A stretch of 64,000 nucleotides of DNA from Cognatiluteimonas profundi (GCF_009792795.1 NZ_VKHQ01000004.1:118651-182650), one strand, 5' to 3'; positions 29,120-37,491 are shown, counted from the first letter of the stretch. A program made the numbers and translations. The notes: a model not told the origin generated them from the letters alone.

Positions 29120-31054
29120 ATGGCAGGCCATTTAAAAGTCGTCGACACGACTGTCCCGGGTGTATTGGAGGCGCTTCGCAACGGCGAATGGCTGATCCCG
29201 CAATTTCAGAGAGATTTTGTTTGGGGAACCGAGCAGGTTTCTGAGCTCGTTCAGTCAATTTTGGCGGCTCGCCCGATCGGAATGGTCACGCTGTGGGAGC
29301 AGAGAACACAGACGCCGATGACGCTTGAGCGACTTTCAATTCTCGATGCCAACCCTGTGACAGGAAAATCGGAGTTTCGGTTCTTTCCTTCGGAGGAGGT
29401 GCGTGCGCAAAAAACCTACGCCGTTATTGACGGAAAGCAACGCTGTACTGCGATCGCAATGGCGTTTGGCGGATTCCGCGCGAAGAACGGGAAATATCGC
29501 TATTCGGGACGGTATTTTCTTGACCTTGTGACGGAAGACGCTTCGAAGCGCGTGCGCTTCATCAAAGAGACACTAGTGAAAGAGGATGGACTGGATTCAG
29601 ACACAACTTGCATTCGAATGGGTCTTCTTCCGCTGGCCTCAAACCAAGAGGGAGAGGAAGTACTTAAGCAATGGATGCGCTACCTCCGCCTGCTTTCCAG
29701 TCCAGATTGTTACGGCGACGGCTGCATGCCCAACGAAGACGAAATAGCCAGGAGAACAAAGATCTTGGAATCTTGCTTCGAAGGGATAGTAAATACGAAG
29801 CTTGCGGTCTACACGGTTCCCGATGTCTATAGCCTGACCGACATATGCGAAATCTTCGACACACTAAACACTACCGGAACAAAGGTCTCAACGGTCGATC
29901 TCATTCATTCCCTGCTGTATTCCGAGACATTTAATGATCCCCAAGGGCCACTGCTCTTGCGCGAATGGATGAAAGATCTTGGACAACGTGATGGCGCATA
30001 CGGCTGGTCCAATTCTCAAGATCGTCCCGAGCTAACAACTCAATTAGTTACTGCTACCTATGTGGCACTGAACGACAGACCGCCGCCCCGCCGCCTCAGC
30101 ACTAAGGAGTCAGACGTTACGTCGGTAAAGGCGGGCGACATGCTCGCAGTTCCGAGCGCCTATTGGCGCTTTGTGGAATCGGAGAGTGAGACCTTTGCTC
30201 AGTACTTGGGCGACGGACAAAGGCTGGTCGCGGGCGGCAACTTTGGATGGCAGACATGTCCATATCCTGTCTCCATGGGCATCTATGTCGCGCTTCGTTG
30301 GCATACAAAATTTGACTACGCGAATGGCGCCCCATGGAGTCGGGATGAAGTGGACGCCTTATTTCGTGCGTTCTTCTGGAGAAACGCGCTGAGTCGCCGA
30401 TATGATCAGGGTTTCTTGACCCAGATCGGCACAGATTTGGTTCACCTGAAAAGAATTTTGGCGAAGCGTCCGACGTTTGCTTCGAGTGCACAATGGGCAT
30501 CCGAAGCCTCGGCGGAGCTCACCGACCTATTCCTTAAAGGATTTGCGAAGACCCCGTCAGTGGACGAATTAAAGGACTTCGTTCTCGATGGCCAGATTGG
30601 CGGTGCCCTGTGGAAGGCTATCAGCCTGCCCACCCGAGTGGGCGTAAAGAGGGACTTGATAAGCGGCGTCTCCCTGGCATTTCCGAACGACCATCAAGTA
30701 GAGATGCATCACATCTTTCCTAGGGCATGGTGTCGAAACAACAAACGCCACGAAAGGCTGTCTAGAGTCTTGGACAAAGACGTCTCTGGGCGCGATTACG
30801 TAAATTCACTCGCAAATCTAATACCTCTCAGTCGCAAATCCAATAACGAGTGGCAGCAGAAGCACCCGGGCCAGTTTGTGGGTGAGCGCGGGCTTACTTA
30901 CTCCGCGATGAAGGAAACCTTCGCGCACCTCTTCATTACCGAGGAAATGTTCCAAAGCTTTCGATCAGAAGATGAGCAAATTCTCGAGTTTTGGAAGGTT
31001 CGCGCCGGGTTAATTGCGGCAGACCTGGCTAAGCGAATGGAAGTGTGGCTGTAA
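29120..31054 (+). CDS. DUF262 and HNH-type (GmrSD-like) protein
   Basis: A 644-residue soluble protein. The N-terminal DUF262 domain has IPQFQRDFVWGTEQVSELVQSIL and the DGKQR motif at residues 104-108, which in GmrS-type proteins is part of an NTP-dependent restriction mechanism. Near residue 530, EMHHIFPRAWCRNNKR followed by SLANLIPLSRKSNNEWQQKH is a His-Asn-type nuclease motif as in the GmrD/DUF1524 half. The single-chain fusion resembles type IV enzymes that cut modified phage DNA. An AAGGAG ribosome-binding site supports ATG 29120. The next gene begins 10 bases after the stop without an attC site between, so the two are probably one operon or cassette. Confidence 0.82.
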   Translation: MAGHLKVVDTTVPGVLEALRNGEWLIPQFQRDFVWGTEQVSELVQSILAARPIGMVTLWEQRTQTPMTLERLSILDANPVTGKSEFRFFPSEEVRAQKTYAVIDGKQRCTAIAMAFGGFRAKNGKYRYSGRYFLDLVTEDASKRVRFIKETLVKEDGLDSDTTCIRMGLLPLASNQEGEEVLKQWMRYLRLLSSPDCYGDGCMPNEDEIARRTKILESCFEGIVNTKLAVYTVPDVYSLTDICEIFDTLNTTGTKVSTVDLIHSLLYSETFNDPQGPLLLREWMKDLGQRDGAYGWSNSQDRPELTTQLVTATYVALNDRPPPRRLSTKESDVTSVKAGDMLAVPSAYWRFVESESETFAQYLGDGQRLVAGGNFGWQTCPYPVSMGIYVALRWHTKFDYANGAPWSRDEVDALFRAFFWRNALSRRYDQGFLTQIGTDLVHLKRILAKRPTFASSAQWASEASAELTDLFLKGFAKTPSVDELKDFVLDGQIGGALWKAISLPTRVGVKRDLISGVSLAFPNDHQVEMHHIFPRAWCRNNKRHERLSRVLDKDVSGRDYVNSLANLIPLSRKSNNEWQQKHPGQFVGERGLTYSAMKETFAHLFITEEMFQSFRSEDEQILEFWKVRAGLIAADLAKRMEVWL

Positions 31055-31064
31055 GACGCATCCG

Positions 31065-31865
31065 GTGAATTTCACAGACGACCAATTAGAGTTGTGCACG
31101 GCTGTTCGCGTGTCGCCGCGGCAGTTGACGCTTCGAGAATTGCTTGAAATCTTCGTCCCTTCACCTGACGAATCATCAATGAGCTCGCTTCAGCGATTGG
31201 CGCGACTTGAAAAGACGATTGAGATTTTAGGGCTGCAAATTAGCCCTGCGATTGACGGCAACCTCGACGATAGGCGCCTACTTTCCAGTGCGGCTCCTGC
31301 GGCCTCTGAGCACCGGATACGAGATGAGGTTAAGCACGGAGAGGACCAAACGACGGAGTACAAGTCGTCACTCTCTTGCTGCTTGAGAACATTAGCGGCG
31401 AAGGATGACCTTCATCCGCATCAGTACAAAAGTGCCGATGTTGAGGACTCCTGCTTGACTGCCATAGCGGGAATGATGAATACGACCGGCGGCGTAATCC
31501 TGGTCGGAGTTACTGACGACCAAAGGGTGATTGGTTTATCTCCGGATTTCCGGGCCCTAGAAGTCAACAGTACGGATCGCTGGCTGCTATATCTGCGAAG
31601 TAAGATTTTGAGTTGCTTCATAGATGGTCGGGTAGTTAGTTCGCACGTCCGGGTGACTTTTTCTGATGTTGACGGCTTGCTTGTCGCACGCCTTGCAGTT
31701 CAAGCGCGCGTGACGTTAACGTTTCTCAAGAATTTTGAGCACCCTAAGTGCCCGCCACGCCTGCTACGGCGCCTCGATAATCAAACGATTGAGGTGACCG
31801 CCACTGAGTTGGAAGAGTTTTTTGAACAGCGATTCGCATCGCACAGTCAAACAGAGACGCGGTAA
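31065..31865 (+). CDS. AlbA_2 (Schlafen-type) domain protein
   Basis: A 266-residue protein, start GTG 31065. It has a poorly conserved N-terminal 90 residues and then an AlbA_2 domain: EDQTTEYKSSLS (about residues 92-105) and AIAGMMNTTGGVILVGVTDDQRVIGL (about 130-158). AlbA_2 proteins can be nucleic-acid binding or nuclease-like and occur in defence loci. It directly follows the DUF262-HNH gene by 10 bases, which suggests joint function. An alternative ATG start at 31014 would overlap the upstream gene. Confidence 0.72.
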   Translation: MNFTDDQLELCTAVRVSPRQLTLRELLEIFVPSPDESSMSSLQRLARLEKTIEILGLQISPAIDGNLDDRRLLSSAAPAASEHRIRDEVKHGEDQTTEYKSSLSCCLRTLAAKDDLHPHQYKSADVEDSCLTAIAGMMNTTGGVILVGVTDDQRVIGLSPDFRALEVNSTDRWLLYLRSKILSCFIDGRVVSSHVRVTFSDVDGLLVARLAVQARVTLTFLKNFEHPKCPPRLLRRLDNQTIEVTATELEEFFEQRFASHSQTETR

Positions 31866-31919
31866 AAGGGCGAGAAGTCGCCGACAGAATCACAGAAGCG
31901 GAAGTTAGCGGAGATTCTC

Positions 31920-32531
31920 ATGGACGACCGAGCATTTTTGGCTAAGCGCATCAAGGACATTGAGGCTTCTGTTGCATATTTCTCGCCGGGCAACAAACAA
32001 GTTGCGGAGCGTTGGATTGCAGCCTCGTTTATAGAGAATCTCCGAGTTTCGCACGCTGAGAGCGAGATCATCAGCCCAAACGATGACCCACCTGATGTGG
32101 TGTTCCGCGACGCTCGATTTGAGATCAAAGAAATCCTTGATCCAGGTCGGCGTCGACATGACGAGTACAAAGCAGAACTGGCGCGTGCAAAGACCCTCAG
32201 TGACCCAAAAGATCTCTTGCAAATGTGCGCGCCGAAGGATGAGTCACTTGGAGAGGTCTACCACCGCTGTGAGGAGGCGAGTTTAGCGCTACACAGAAAA
32301 TATCCGCTGGCGGTTCGTTCCAGCTTGGATCTGCTGTTTTACGTCAATCTTTTGGACGTATTCAAGCTCATTGAGATCCCATATCCGGACACGACAGGTA
32401 TAGAAGCATCAGGTTGGCGTTCTGTTTCCTTTGTAATGGGCCAACGTAGTGGTTGCTTCTTTGCGCGAGAGGACGCGCCTGCCTTCATAAGGCGTGCTCT
32501 TGGTGGCGTGTCGCATCTGCATCCGCGATAG
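31920..32531 (+). CDS. DUF1780-family protein
   Basis: A 203-residue soluble protein with the family-like core ERWIAASFIENLRV and PPDVVFRDARFEIKEILDPGRRR near residues 59-80. The PDV...FEIKE spacing resembles a PD-(D/E)XK nuclease-like fold, but catalytic activity is unproven. The rest (SLDLLFYVNLLDVFKL) is hydrophobic core. ATG 31920 is preceded by GCGGAGA-type sequence. It lies in the co-oriented cassette run, and an attC-like site with a perfect GTTAGGT half-site follows. Confidence 0.75.
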   Translation: MDDRAFLAKRIKDIEASVAYFSPGNKQVAERWIAASFIENLRVSHAESEIISPNDDPPDVVFRDARFEIKEILDPGRRRHDEYKAELARAKTLSDPKDLLQMCAPKDESLGEVYHRCEEASLALHRKYPLAVRSSLDLLFYVNLLDVFKLIEIPYPDTTGIEASGWRSVSFVMGQRSGCFFAREDAPAFIRRALGGVSHLHPR

Positions 32532-32536
32532 GGTGA

Positions 32537-32589
32537 GTTCTAGTCAAGCCAAAGTAAGAATTGCGGCCGGCTCAATTCAGGTGTTAGGT
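32537..32589 (+). repeat. attC-like site behind the DUF1780 gene
   Basis: GTTCTAGTCAAGCC starts the site, GCGGCCGGCTCAATTCAG lies in the right arm, and GTTAGGT (32583-32589) is a perfect GTTRRRY core half-site. The next gene starts five bases later, the usual distance in cassette arrays. Confidence 0.65.
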
Positions 32590-32593
32590 GACT

Positions 32594-33076
32594 ATGAAAA
32601 GTTTCGTAGACGCTTTATCAGATAACAGCCTAGACGCCCTAAGGCGCCACAAGGCGCATTTTCCAAGCGGCGCGGAACTTTCTCTCCAGCTACTGAAGGG
32701 GCACTTACTAGTGGAAGAGCTCATTCGCGAGTTAGTAGATGCGCGGCTGACAGACCCTGGGGCACTCGGGGGTGAGTCCGGAGCGTCCTTCAACTGCCAC
32801 CAAATGATCTGCCTAGCTGAAGCGCTGACGCCTAACGCAAGGGAACGACCATGGACATGGAAGGCGACCAAGAGGCTCAATGCTATGCGCAATAAGCTGG
32901 CTCATCACCTTGACTATGCAGTGCTACAAAAGGACGTAGATGGGTTCATCGCCTTCTGCGTGAAAGAACAGCCAGACATCGAAGAGGATATGGCTACTGT
33001 TGGCATTCCCAAGGTCCACTTGTTCGAGAGCTGCATCATGTCTATTAGCACTGCGCTTGTCGCCTTCCGGGGTTAG
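32594..33076 (+). CDS. HEPN-like protein with Rx4H motif
   Basis: A 160-residue mostly helical protein. LNAMRNKLAHHLDY contains the Rx4H motif (Arg99, His104) that marks HEPN RNases and related nucleotidyl-modification toxins. The N-terminal LLKGHLLVEELIRELVDARL is consistent with the helical bundle. HEPN proteins often act as RNA-cutting effectors in toxin-antitoxin and defence systems; no MNT-type antitoxin gene is adjacent, so the pairing is open. ATG 32594 follows an AGGTG site; a GTG six bases upstream is an alternative. Confidence 0.68.
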   Translation: MKSFVDALSDNSLDALRRHKAHFPSGAELSLQLLKGHLLVEELIRELVDARLTDPGALGGESGASFNCHQMICLAEALTPNARERPWTWKATKRLNAMRNKLAHHLDYAVLQKDVDGFIAFCVKEQPDIEEDMATVGIPKVHLFESCIMSISTALVAFRG

Positions 33077-33134
33077 TTATAACAAGCCATTCGAGTCGCC
33101 GTCCGACGGCGCGGCACATCTCGGGCGCTAATCA
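33077..33134 (+). repeat. attC-like site behind the HEPN-like gene
   Basis: The sequence TTATAACAAGCCATTCGAG is followed by the hairpin GCCGTCCGACGGCGCGGC, then CATCTCGGGCGCTAATC. CTCGGGCG followed by a TTAG-type end is a frequent right arm of attC sites; here the last half-site reads GCTAATC. Confidence 0.55.
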
Positions 33135-33149
33135 GGGACGAATCGTCGC

Positions 33150-33980
33150 ATGTCGATCAATGAAACCGTCTTGGAGATGCACTTTCATCATGCCCTGATG
33201 GATCTATTTCGATCCACATTTGGCGTCGGCCCTGCTGGAAGAATTAGCTTTTATAAGTACTCGCCACAGAAGGAGTGCTTCGTTGGATTCGACCAAGCAT
33301 GGGTGATGACTGACGTTTCAGACGATCAGTTATTCAACGATCTTAAGGACGCTGCACAGGGTAATTCCTATAACTTGGGCACCAGGTACGTCGGATATTT
33401 CCTTCAGTACAAAGTGGTCAAGCGAATGATCCGGCACTCCAAGAACAACCCGCCACCGGTAACGTCGGCGGAGTACGGTCGAGCGGCTGTCAGCAATCAG
33501 GCCAACGCCAATACCGGAAAGTCTCAGCATGAGCTCTTGTTTAACCTTTGCAAGAATCTGGGCGCACTAACTTATTACGCGTGCCCCGCAATCTTCGACA
33601 AGGCGGAGCTTTATCGTGAGAGCGTCGACTTAAACAAGTTGACTCTAGTGGATCTCTCAAGCTGCCCAAGTGAATTCAAGGACAATCAGAAGCATTACAT
33701 TTACTTCGATTTTCCTTCCATGAAGCCAACCTGGTGCAGCGAACCCGTACTGGGAACTTCGATCGACGCCATTCAAATGGCCCGCTCGCTTGAGAGGCGA
33801 TTGAACCAAGACCAAAAGATTGAGACAGATCGGCTTTTAAGCTGTCTTTTCTACTTAAACTGGCAGCGAAGAGTGCAGAGAGGAGGGCGCCGAGTGCAAG
33901 AATATGAGCCGGACAAGGATCTCGACTCAGCATTGCAAGCGCTGACTGTCATCCGCGTGGATTCAAGAGGTCGCACCTAA
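33150..33980 (+). CDS. Hypothetical cassette protein
   Basis: A 276-residue soluble protein that I do not recognise. It starts MSINETVLEMHFHHALMDLFR and has an aromatic-rich first third (FYKYSPQKECFVGFDQAWV), a middle segment with four cysteines without clear spacing, and a basic C-terminal helix (WQRRVQRGGRRVQEYEPD). There is no membrane segment or known catalytic motif. It is the last gene of the co-oriented low-GC run. GC content and codon use match the other cassettes. Confidence 0.62.
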   Translation: MSINETVLEMHFHHALMDLFRSTFGVGPAGRISFYKYSPQKECFVGFDQAWVMTDVSDDQLFNDLKDAAQGNSYNLGTRYVGYFLQYKVVKRMIRHSKNNPPPVTSAEYGRAAVSNQANANTGKSQHELLFNLCKNLGALTYYACPAIFDKAELYRESVDLNKLTLVDLSSCPSEFKDNQKHYIYFDFPSMKPTWCSEPVLGTSIDAIQMARSLERRLNQDQKIETDRLLSCLFYLNWQRRVQRGGRRVQEYEPDKDLDSALQALTVIRVDSRGRT

Positions 33981-34381
33981 GCTCGGCACGTAGGCGGCGT
34001 CTAGTCCATGGCCAGCCGGTCGGGCTCGTACACAGGTGAAGATCGGGTCGATCGATTCACGTCCGTGGCGTACTTGGATGCCTCGACCATCAGGAATGTG
34101 TACGTACAGAGACCGTTCCGACGTTAGACGAAATAGCTTGCCCACGAGCTCGGTGATTCTCTTAGGAAAATTCGGGGCGTTCTCGATCGGCTGGGGCGCT
34201 GCAATTCCCCCCGTAGGGGTGTCTCCAACTTCAAGGCACCGAGAGCTAGGCCGAGGTGTACCAAAAGGGCTCCGGATCGAGTCGCTGAACCCCGCGCGGA
34301 GTTAGAGCCGCCAACAGGTTCTTGCGCTGTATCAAAATGGGGTGTAATGGTACGCCCTCTCCCCACCCTTGGAGAGCCACC
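33981..34381. other. Gene-free stretch at the right end of the cassette run
   Basis: 400 bases without a credible gene. A perfect core half-site GTTAGAC lies at 34123-34129, and GTCTAGT at 34000-34006 could be its partner, giving a 130-bp VCR-sized attC candidate; the inner arms match poorly. Beyond it the composition rises towards that of the GC-richer module. The last 20 bases contain the GGAGAG ribosome-binding site of the recombinase gene. Confidence 0.4.
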
Positions 34382-34987
34382 ATGACCACCCAGGCCAAGG
34401 CCAAGCGCGTCGCCATCTACGTACGCGTGTCGACCGGCGAACAGACCACCGAGAACCAACGAAGGGAGCTCTTGGAGGTCGCTGAGAGCGCCGGCTGGGA
34501 CGTCGTGGGGGTGTTTGCCGATGAAGGGATCTCGGGCGCCAAGGGACGGGACAGGCGGCCGCAGTTCGATGCTGTCCTGAAGCTAGTCACGCAACGCAAG
34601 GTGGACCTGGTCGCGGCGTGGTCCGTGGATCGGCTCGGGCGATCGCTGCAGCATTTGGTGGAGACCCTCAGCGAGCTCCAGGCCGCAGGCGCCGACCTCT
34701 ATCTGCACAAGCAAGCCCTGGACACCACGACGCCGGCCGGCCGCGCGATGTTCGGGATGCTCGGAGTGTTCGCGGAGTTCGAGCGGGAAATCATCCGGGA
34801 GCGCGTCGTGAGCGGAATGCAGCGCGCTAAGGCGGGCGGGCGGACCTTCGGGCGACCGAAGCTGGCCGACGGAACAGGCGAGCGCGTGCGGGCATTGAGA
34901 GCCCAGGGACGGTCACTGCGCCAGATCGCCCAGGAAGTCGGATGCGGGCTCGGGAGTGTCCAGCGGGCGCTAGCCGAGGCTGCCTGA
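34382..34987 (+). CDS. Serine recombinase (resolvase/invertase family)
   Basis: A 201-residue small serine recombinase. The catalytic Ser17 lies in AIYVRVSTGEQTTENQ, with the conserved WSVDRLGRSLQHLV and FGMLGVFAEFEREIIRERV segments that build the active site and dimer helix. The C-terminal helix-turn-helix (GRSLRQIAQEVGCGLGSVQRAL) binds the crossover site. It may resolve dimers of the excised island, invert DNA or be a remnant of a plasmid or Tn3-type unit. ATG 34382 has a GGAGAG site; the frame stays open upstream to 34322 without family similarity. Confidence 0.9.
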   Translation: MTTQAKAKRVAIYVRVSTGEQTTENQRRELLEVAESAGWDVVGVFADEGISGAKGRDRRPQFDAVLKLVTQRKVDLVAAWSVDRLGRSLQHLVETLSELQAAGADLYLHKQALDTTTPAGRAMFGMLGVFAEFEREIIRERVVSGMQRAKAGGRTFGRPKLADGTGERVRALRAQGRSLRQIAQEVGCGLGSVQRALAEAA

Positions 34988-34988
34988 T

Positions 34989-35159
34989 TTAACGCGGCTT
35001 AGTGTTCTTCCACCAGTCCTTACGCCCCCGACCCTTCCGGCGTGCGTCTTCTTTAGCGCGTTGCTCTGGGGTAGGAACACTGCCGCGTACCAGCAGGTGC
35101 GCTAACGAAGGCATTGGCGGAGGAGTTGCGGGCGGAGGGTCTGGTTTGTCCTTGTCCAT
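34989..35159 (-). CDS. Small basic hypothetical protein
   Basis: A 56-residue protein, Pro-rich at the start (DKDKPDPPPATPPPMPS) and strongly basic at the end (RRKGRGRKDWWKNTKPR). It is convergent with the recombinase gene, with one base between the stops. It could be a small DNA-associated protein; no family is recognised, and the gene call is moderate because of its size. Confidence 0.45.
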   Translation of the reverse strand: MDKDKPDPPPATPPPMPSLAHLLVRGSVPTPEQRAKEDARRKGRGRKDWWKNTKPR

Positions 35160-35462
35160 ACCTGCAATCGTAAACACGAAACGTCGCAGGGTGTTTTTTG
35201 CGCAAGAGGCGGATTTCGTGAGTCGTCCTGCATACGTTTTCTAAATCTATGATTAATGGCGAACACGAGGTTAGTTAACGCCACTCGTTCGTCATTTGTG
35301 CCGAAGTGTGTCAACGCGTATTCGGCCCACCGCATCGCTTCAACGCGCGCACTGGATATATGTGCCGATGCGAAAAATTGCGCGCGCGTCTGGGGCCCCG
35401 TACCTGCCTGAAATCTACGCTCGCCCAGTTGATTGCCGAACGCGAGTGGCTAGATTGGTGCC
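35160..35462. other. Intergenic stretch
   Basis: About 300 bases of lower GC content between divergent genes, with an AT-rich patch at 35240-35285 that presumably holds a promoter for the plus-strand gene at 35463. I see no coding potential, repeat or clear operator. Confidence 0.4.
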
Positions 35463-36143
35463 ATGACAAACGTTCAACGATATGCAAAGTGCGCCGCACC
35501 TGGCTGCTTTGACACCCCTAGAAAATTCTCCCGGTACTGTGGATTTCACTACCGACGGCTTGAGAGAACGCGCGACTTGAGAGGTCGTGTGCTCACTAAG
35601 GGAGAACTGCGGGGGCACCGCGAGCTCGCTTGCGAGTTTCTTGATGCAAACGCAATGCACCCAGCGGTGATTGCCGCACACGAAATTATGGCCGACTTTC
35701 TGCGCGACGATGGGCGCGCAGGCTTTTTGAAAGGTGAGTTCAAGCGACTGAGCGAGAACGGCGCCACGCCGCGCGCGATGCTTGCCGCGTTCCTTGCGGT
35801 CTGGGGTTGGGCCGACTGTCACGAGCAAGATTTGGCAGATCGATGCGTCGACTTGAACCTTGGACGGGCAGTACTGAGTGTGGTGCCCGCTCGGCGGTGC
35901 AAGAGCAAGCGGGGCAAAACGTACTACGCCCGCGTATCACCAGGACACGCTGAGGCTCTTGGGCAAAACCTTCGCTCGGACTTAGGACTGTTCGCGCTGC
36001 AGTCAGTGAAACATATCGAGCGCATGGCGGCTCGAGGCCATGTCAACACTGAAAGGATCAAAGCGGCCCTGGAGACAGTGCCCTTTGTAGCCGCGGGAGA
36101 ACCCGCATCACCCCCAACCACAGGAGAAGATGAATCTAAGTAA
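35463..36143 (+). CDS. Hypothetical protein with N-terminal zinc-finger-like motif
   Basis: A 226-residue soluble protein. The N-terminus CAAPGCFDTPRKFSRYCGFH has Cys/His spacing like a small zinc finger. The middle is helical and Ala-rich (RAMLAAFLAVWGWADCHEQDL), and KSKRGKTYYARVSPGHAEAL is basic. There is no recognised family. It overlaps the next gene by 14 bases and is probably co-transcribed with it. It may bind DNA, but this is inference from the finger-like start. Confidence 0.6.
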   Translation: MTNVQRYAKCAAPGCFDTPRKFSRYCGFHYRRLERTRDLRGRVLTKGELRGHRELACEFLDANAMHPAVIAAHEIMADFLRDDGRAGFLKGEFKRLSENGATPRAMLAAFLAVWGWADCHEQDLADRCVDLNLGRAVLSVVPARRCKSKRGKTYYARVSPGHAEALGQNLRSDLGLFALQSVKHIERMAARGHVNTERIKAALETVPFVAAGEPASPPTTGEDESK

Positions 36144-36348
36144 CTTTCGGACTGACAAAGTCCACGCAGCACTGCTGCAACGGCGTGCCCAACTAGACCG
36201 ACTGCTATCACTCAAAGACCAGACACTACCGCATGAATTTGGACAAGAGTTTGTCTATCTGATTCGTGGGCCAGAGCGACTGCGAATTGAAGACGAGGCA
36301 GAGTTTGTTAGGTCATTACTAGTGGTTCTAGCACCGCCTTCGGTATGA
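36130..36348 (+). CDS. Small hypothetical protein
   Basis: A 72-residue acidic-to-neutral soluble protein (MNLSNFRTDKVHAALLQRRAQLDRLL onward), largely helical. A clear AGGAGA ribosome-binding site precedes the ATG inside the end of the upstream gene, which supports real translation. The function is unknown. Confidence 0.55.
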   Translation: MNLSNFRTDKVHAALLQRRAQLDRLLSLKDQTLPHEFGQEFVYLIRGPERLRIEDEAEFVRSLLVVLAPPSV

Positions 36349-36434
36349 GGTTAAAGGGTCCCTTGCGCGTGCACTGCAGACGCGCTTGGGGCTCCCTATT
36401 CCTACTGCAGATTGGAAAACAGAGCGAAAAAAGT

Positions 36435-37022
36435 ATGAGCAACAACGATTCACCCAAGCCAGGGACGCAGGAATATGACCTGGCGATGGCCGAGAAGTAC
36501 CGCGCGCAAAAGGACGGCGTGAAAGACGTCCCGCTGGCGGATGACGGCAGGAAGGCCGACAGCTATGACCACATCCGCGACGACGATGGAAACGTGCGCT
36601 TGTCGATTCGACGCGAGTCGACGGTGAGCGATCCAAGCAAGCCCGTGCACTTCTCGGCGGAGATGGCCGACCCGGCACAGCTCGCGGCACTGGAGCGGGA
36701 AGCCGCCAGGATCCGCGAGGAGCTAGCGGAGGTGACCGGATACGACCCAAAGACTGGCGAGCCGATCATGCGGTACACGGCGCAGCAACGCAGGGCGCGT
36801 GAGCTGCGGCTGGAGCACCTGGAACGGATGGAGATCCCGGCGCTGCAAGCCCTCCAGGCGGTTGCTAGCGAATGGCGCGCGGCCAATGTGCCGTCGACGC
36901 TGCAGGTCCTGGCCGACGAGAAAGAGCGGCGAGACCGACTGGCCGAGCGGGCCCAGGAGATTGCCGACGAGCGGGAGGCGCAGGCGTTGGCCGATCGCAT
37001 CCAGCGACAGCGGCGCAGCTAA
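36435..37022 (+). CDS. Hypothetical coiled-coil protein
   Basis: A 195-residue highly charged protein. After an unstructured acidic start (MSNNDSPKPGTQEYDLAMAEKYRAQ) come long heptad-like helices (LAALEREAARIREELAEV; KERRDRLAERAQEIADEREAQALADRI). It has neither a membrane segment nor catalytic motifs. GC content is close to the backbone and higher than in the cassette part. A role in plasmid-like maintenance is possible from the neighbouring ParB-domain gene but not shown. Confidence 0.6.
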   Translation: MSNNDSPKPGTQEYDLAMAEKYRAQKDGVKDVPLADDGRKADSYDHIRDDDGNVRLSIRRESTVSDPSKPVHFSAEMADPAQLAALEREAARIREELAEVTGYDPKTGEPIMRYTAQQRRARELRLEHLERMEIPALQALQAVASEWRAANVPSTLQVLADEKERRDRLAERAQEIADEREAQALADRIQRQRRS

Positions 37023-37057
37023 GGCCCCTTAGGCGGCGATAGATGCCGCCACGGTGA

Positions 37058-37134
37058 CCCCGCGGTGGACCCCTGCCCGACCCCTGCCGATTACGGTTGG
37101 CAGGCAGTAGGAGAACAGAGGGGAAACCGCGGGG
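37058..37134. repeat. Spaced inverted repeat between convergent genes
   Basis: CCCCGCGGT (37058-37066) and ACCGCGGGG (37126-37134) are perfect reverse complements about 60 bases apart, with a GGCGGC/GCCGCC hairpin just before. They lie between the plus-strand gene ending at 37022 and the minus-strand gene ending at 37141, and could be a terminator region or a binding site. Confidence 0.4.
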
Positions 37135-37140
37135 GCCGTT

Positions 37141-37386
37141 TTAGCGAAGTTGGAGCTCGCGCTGCCACTCGCTGAGCGGGCGCGCTTGGATCAATCCATG
37201 CCGTTGCATGAGCAAGCTCATCGCGTCGTGGGCGATATCGAGCAAGGGGCGCGGAGTAGCGCACAGCACCGCTTCATAGCGGCGATGAACGGTGTCGACC
37301 AAGGCATCGCCATCCAATTGCGCACAGAGCGAAGGGAGCGCGCAGGCGAATTGCTGCAGGCGCTCTCCCAGTTGTTTCTTCCCCAT
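37141..37386 (-). CDS. Small hypothetical protein
   Basis: An 81-residue soluble helical protein (GERLQQFACALPSLCAQLDGDALVDTVHRRYEAVL) on the minus strand, divergent from the ParB-domain gene. No family is recognised. Its position next to a ParB-like gene would suit a small regulator or partner, but I cannot support this from sequence. Confidence 0.45.
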   Translation of the reverse strand: MGKKQLGERLQQFACALPSLCAQLDGDALVDTVHRRYEAVLCATPRPLLDIAHDAMSLLMQRHGLIQARPLSEWQRELQLR

Positions 37387-37491
37387 GCGGACATTTTACG
37401 GACGCGATTCCGGACCGGTACGGACGGAAGTCATGCAAACGGCTGCGCATGGGCCGAAGTGGGACGCAGATACAGGAGACAGACAAAACGA

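Noticed and set aside
26501..34129. CRISPR array as explanation of the regular spacers
   Set aside because: The spacers are about 60 bases or longer, structured and similar only in plan, and separated by whole genes, so they are not CRISPR repeats.
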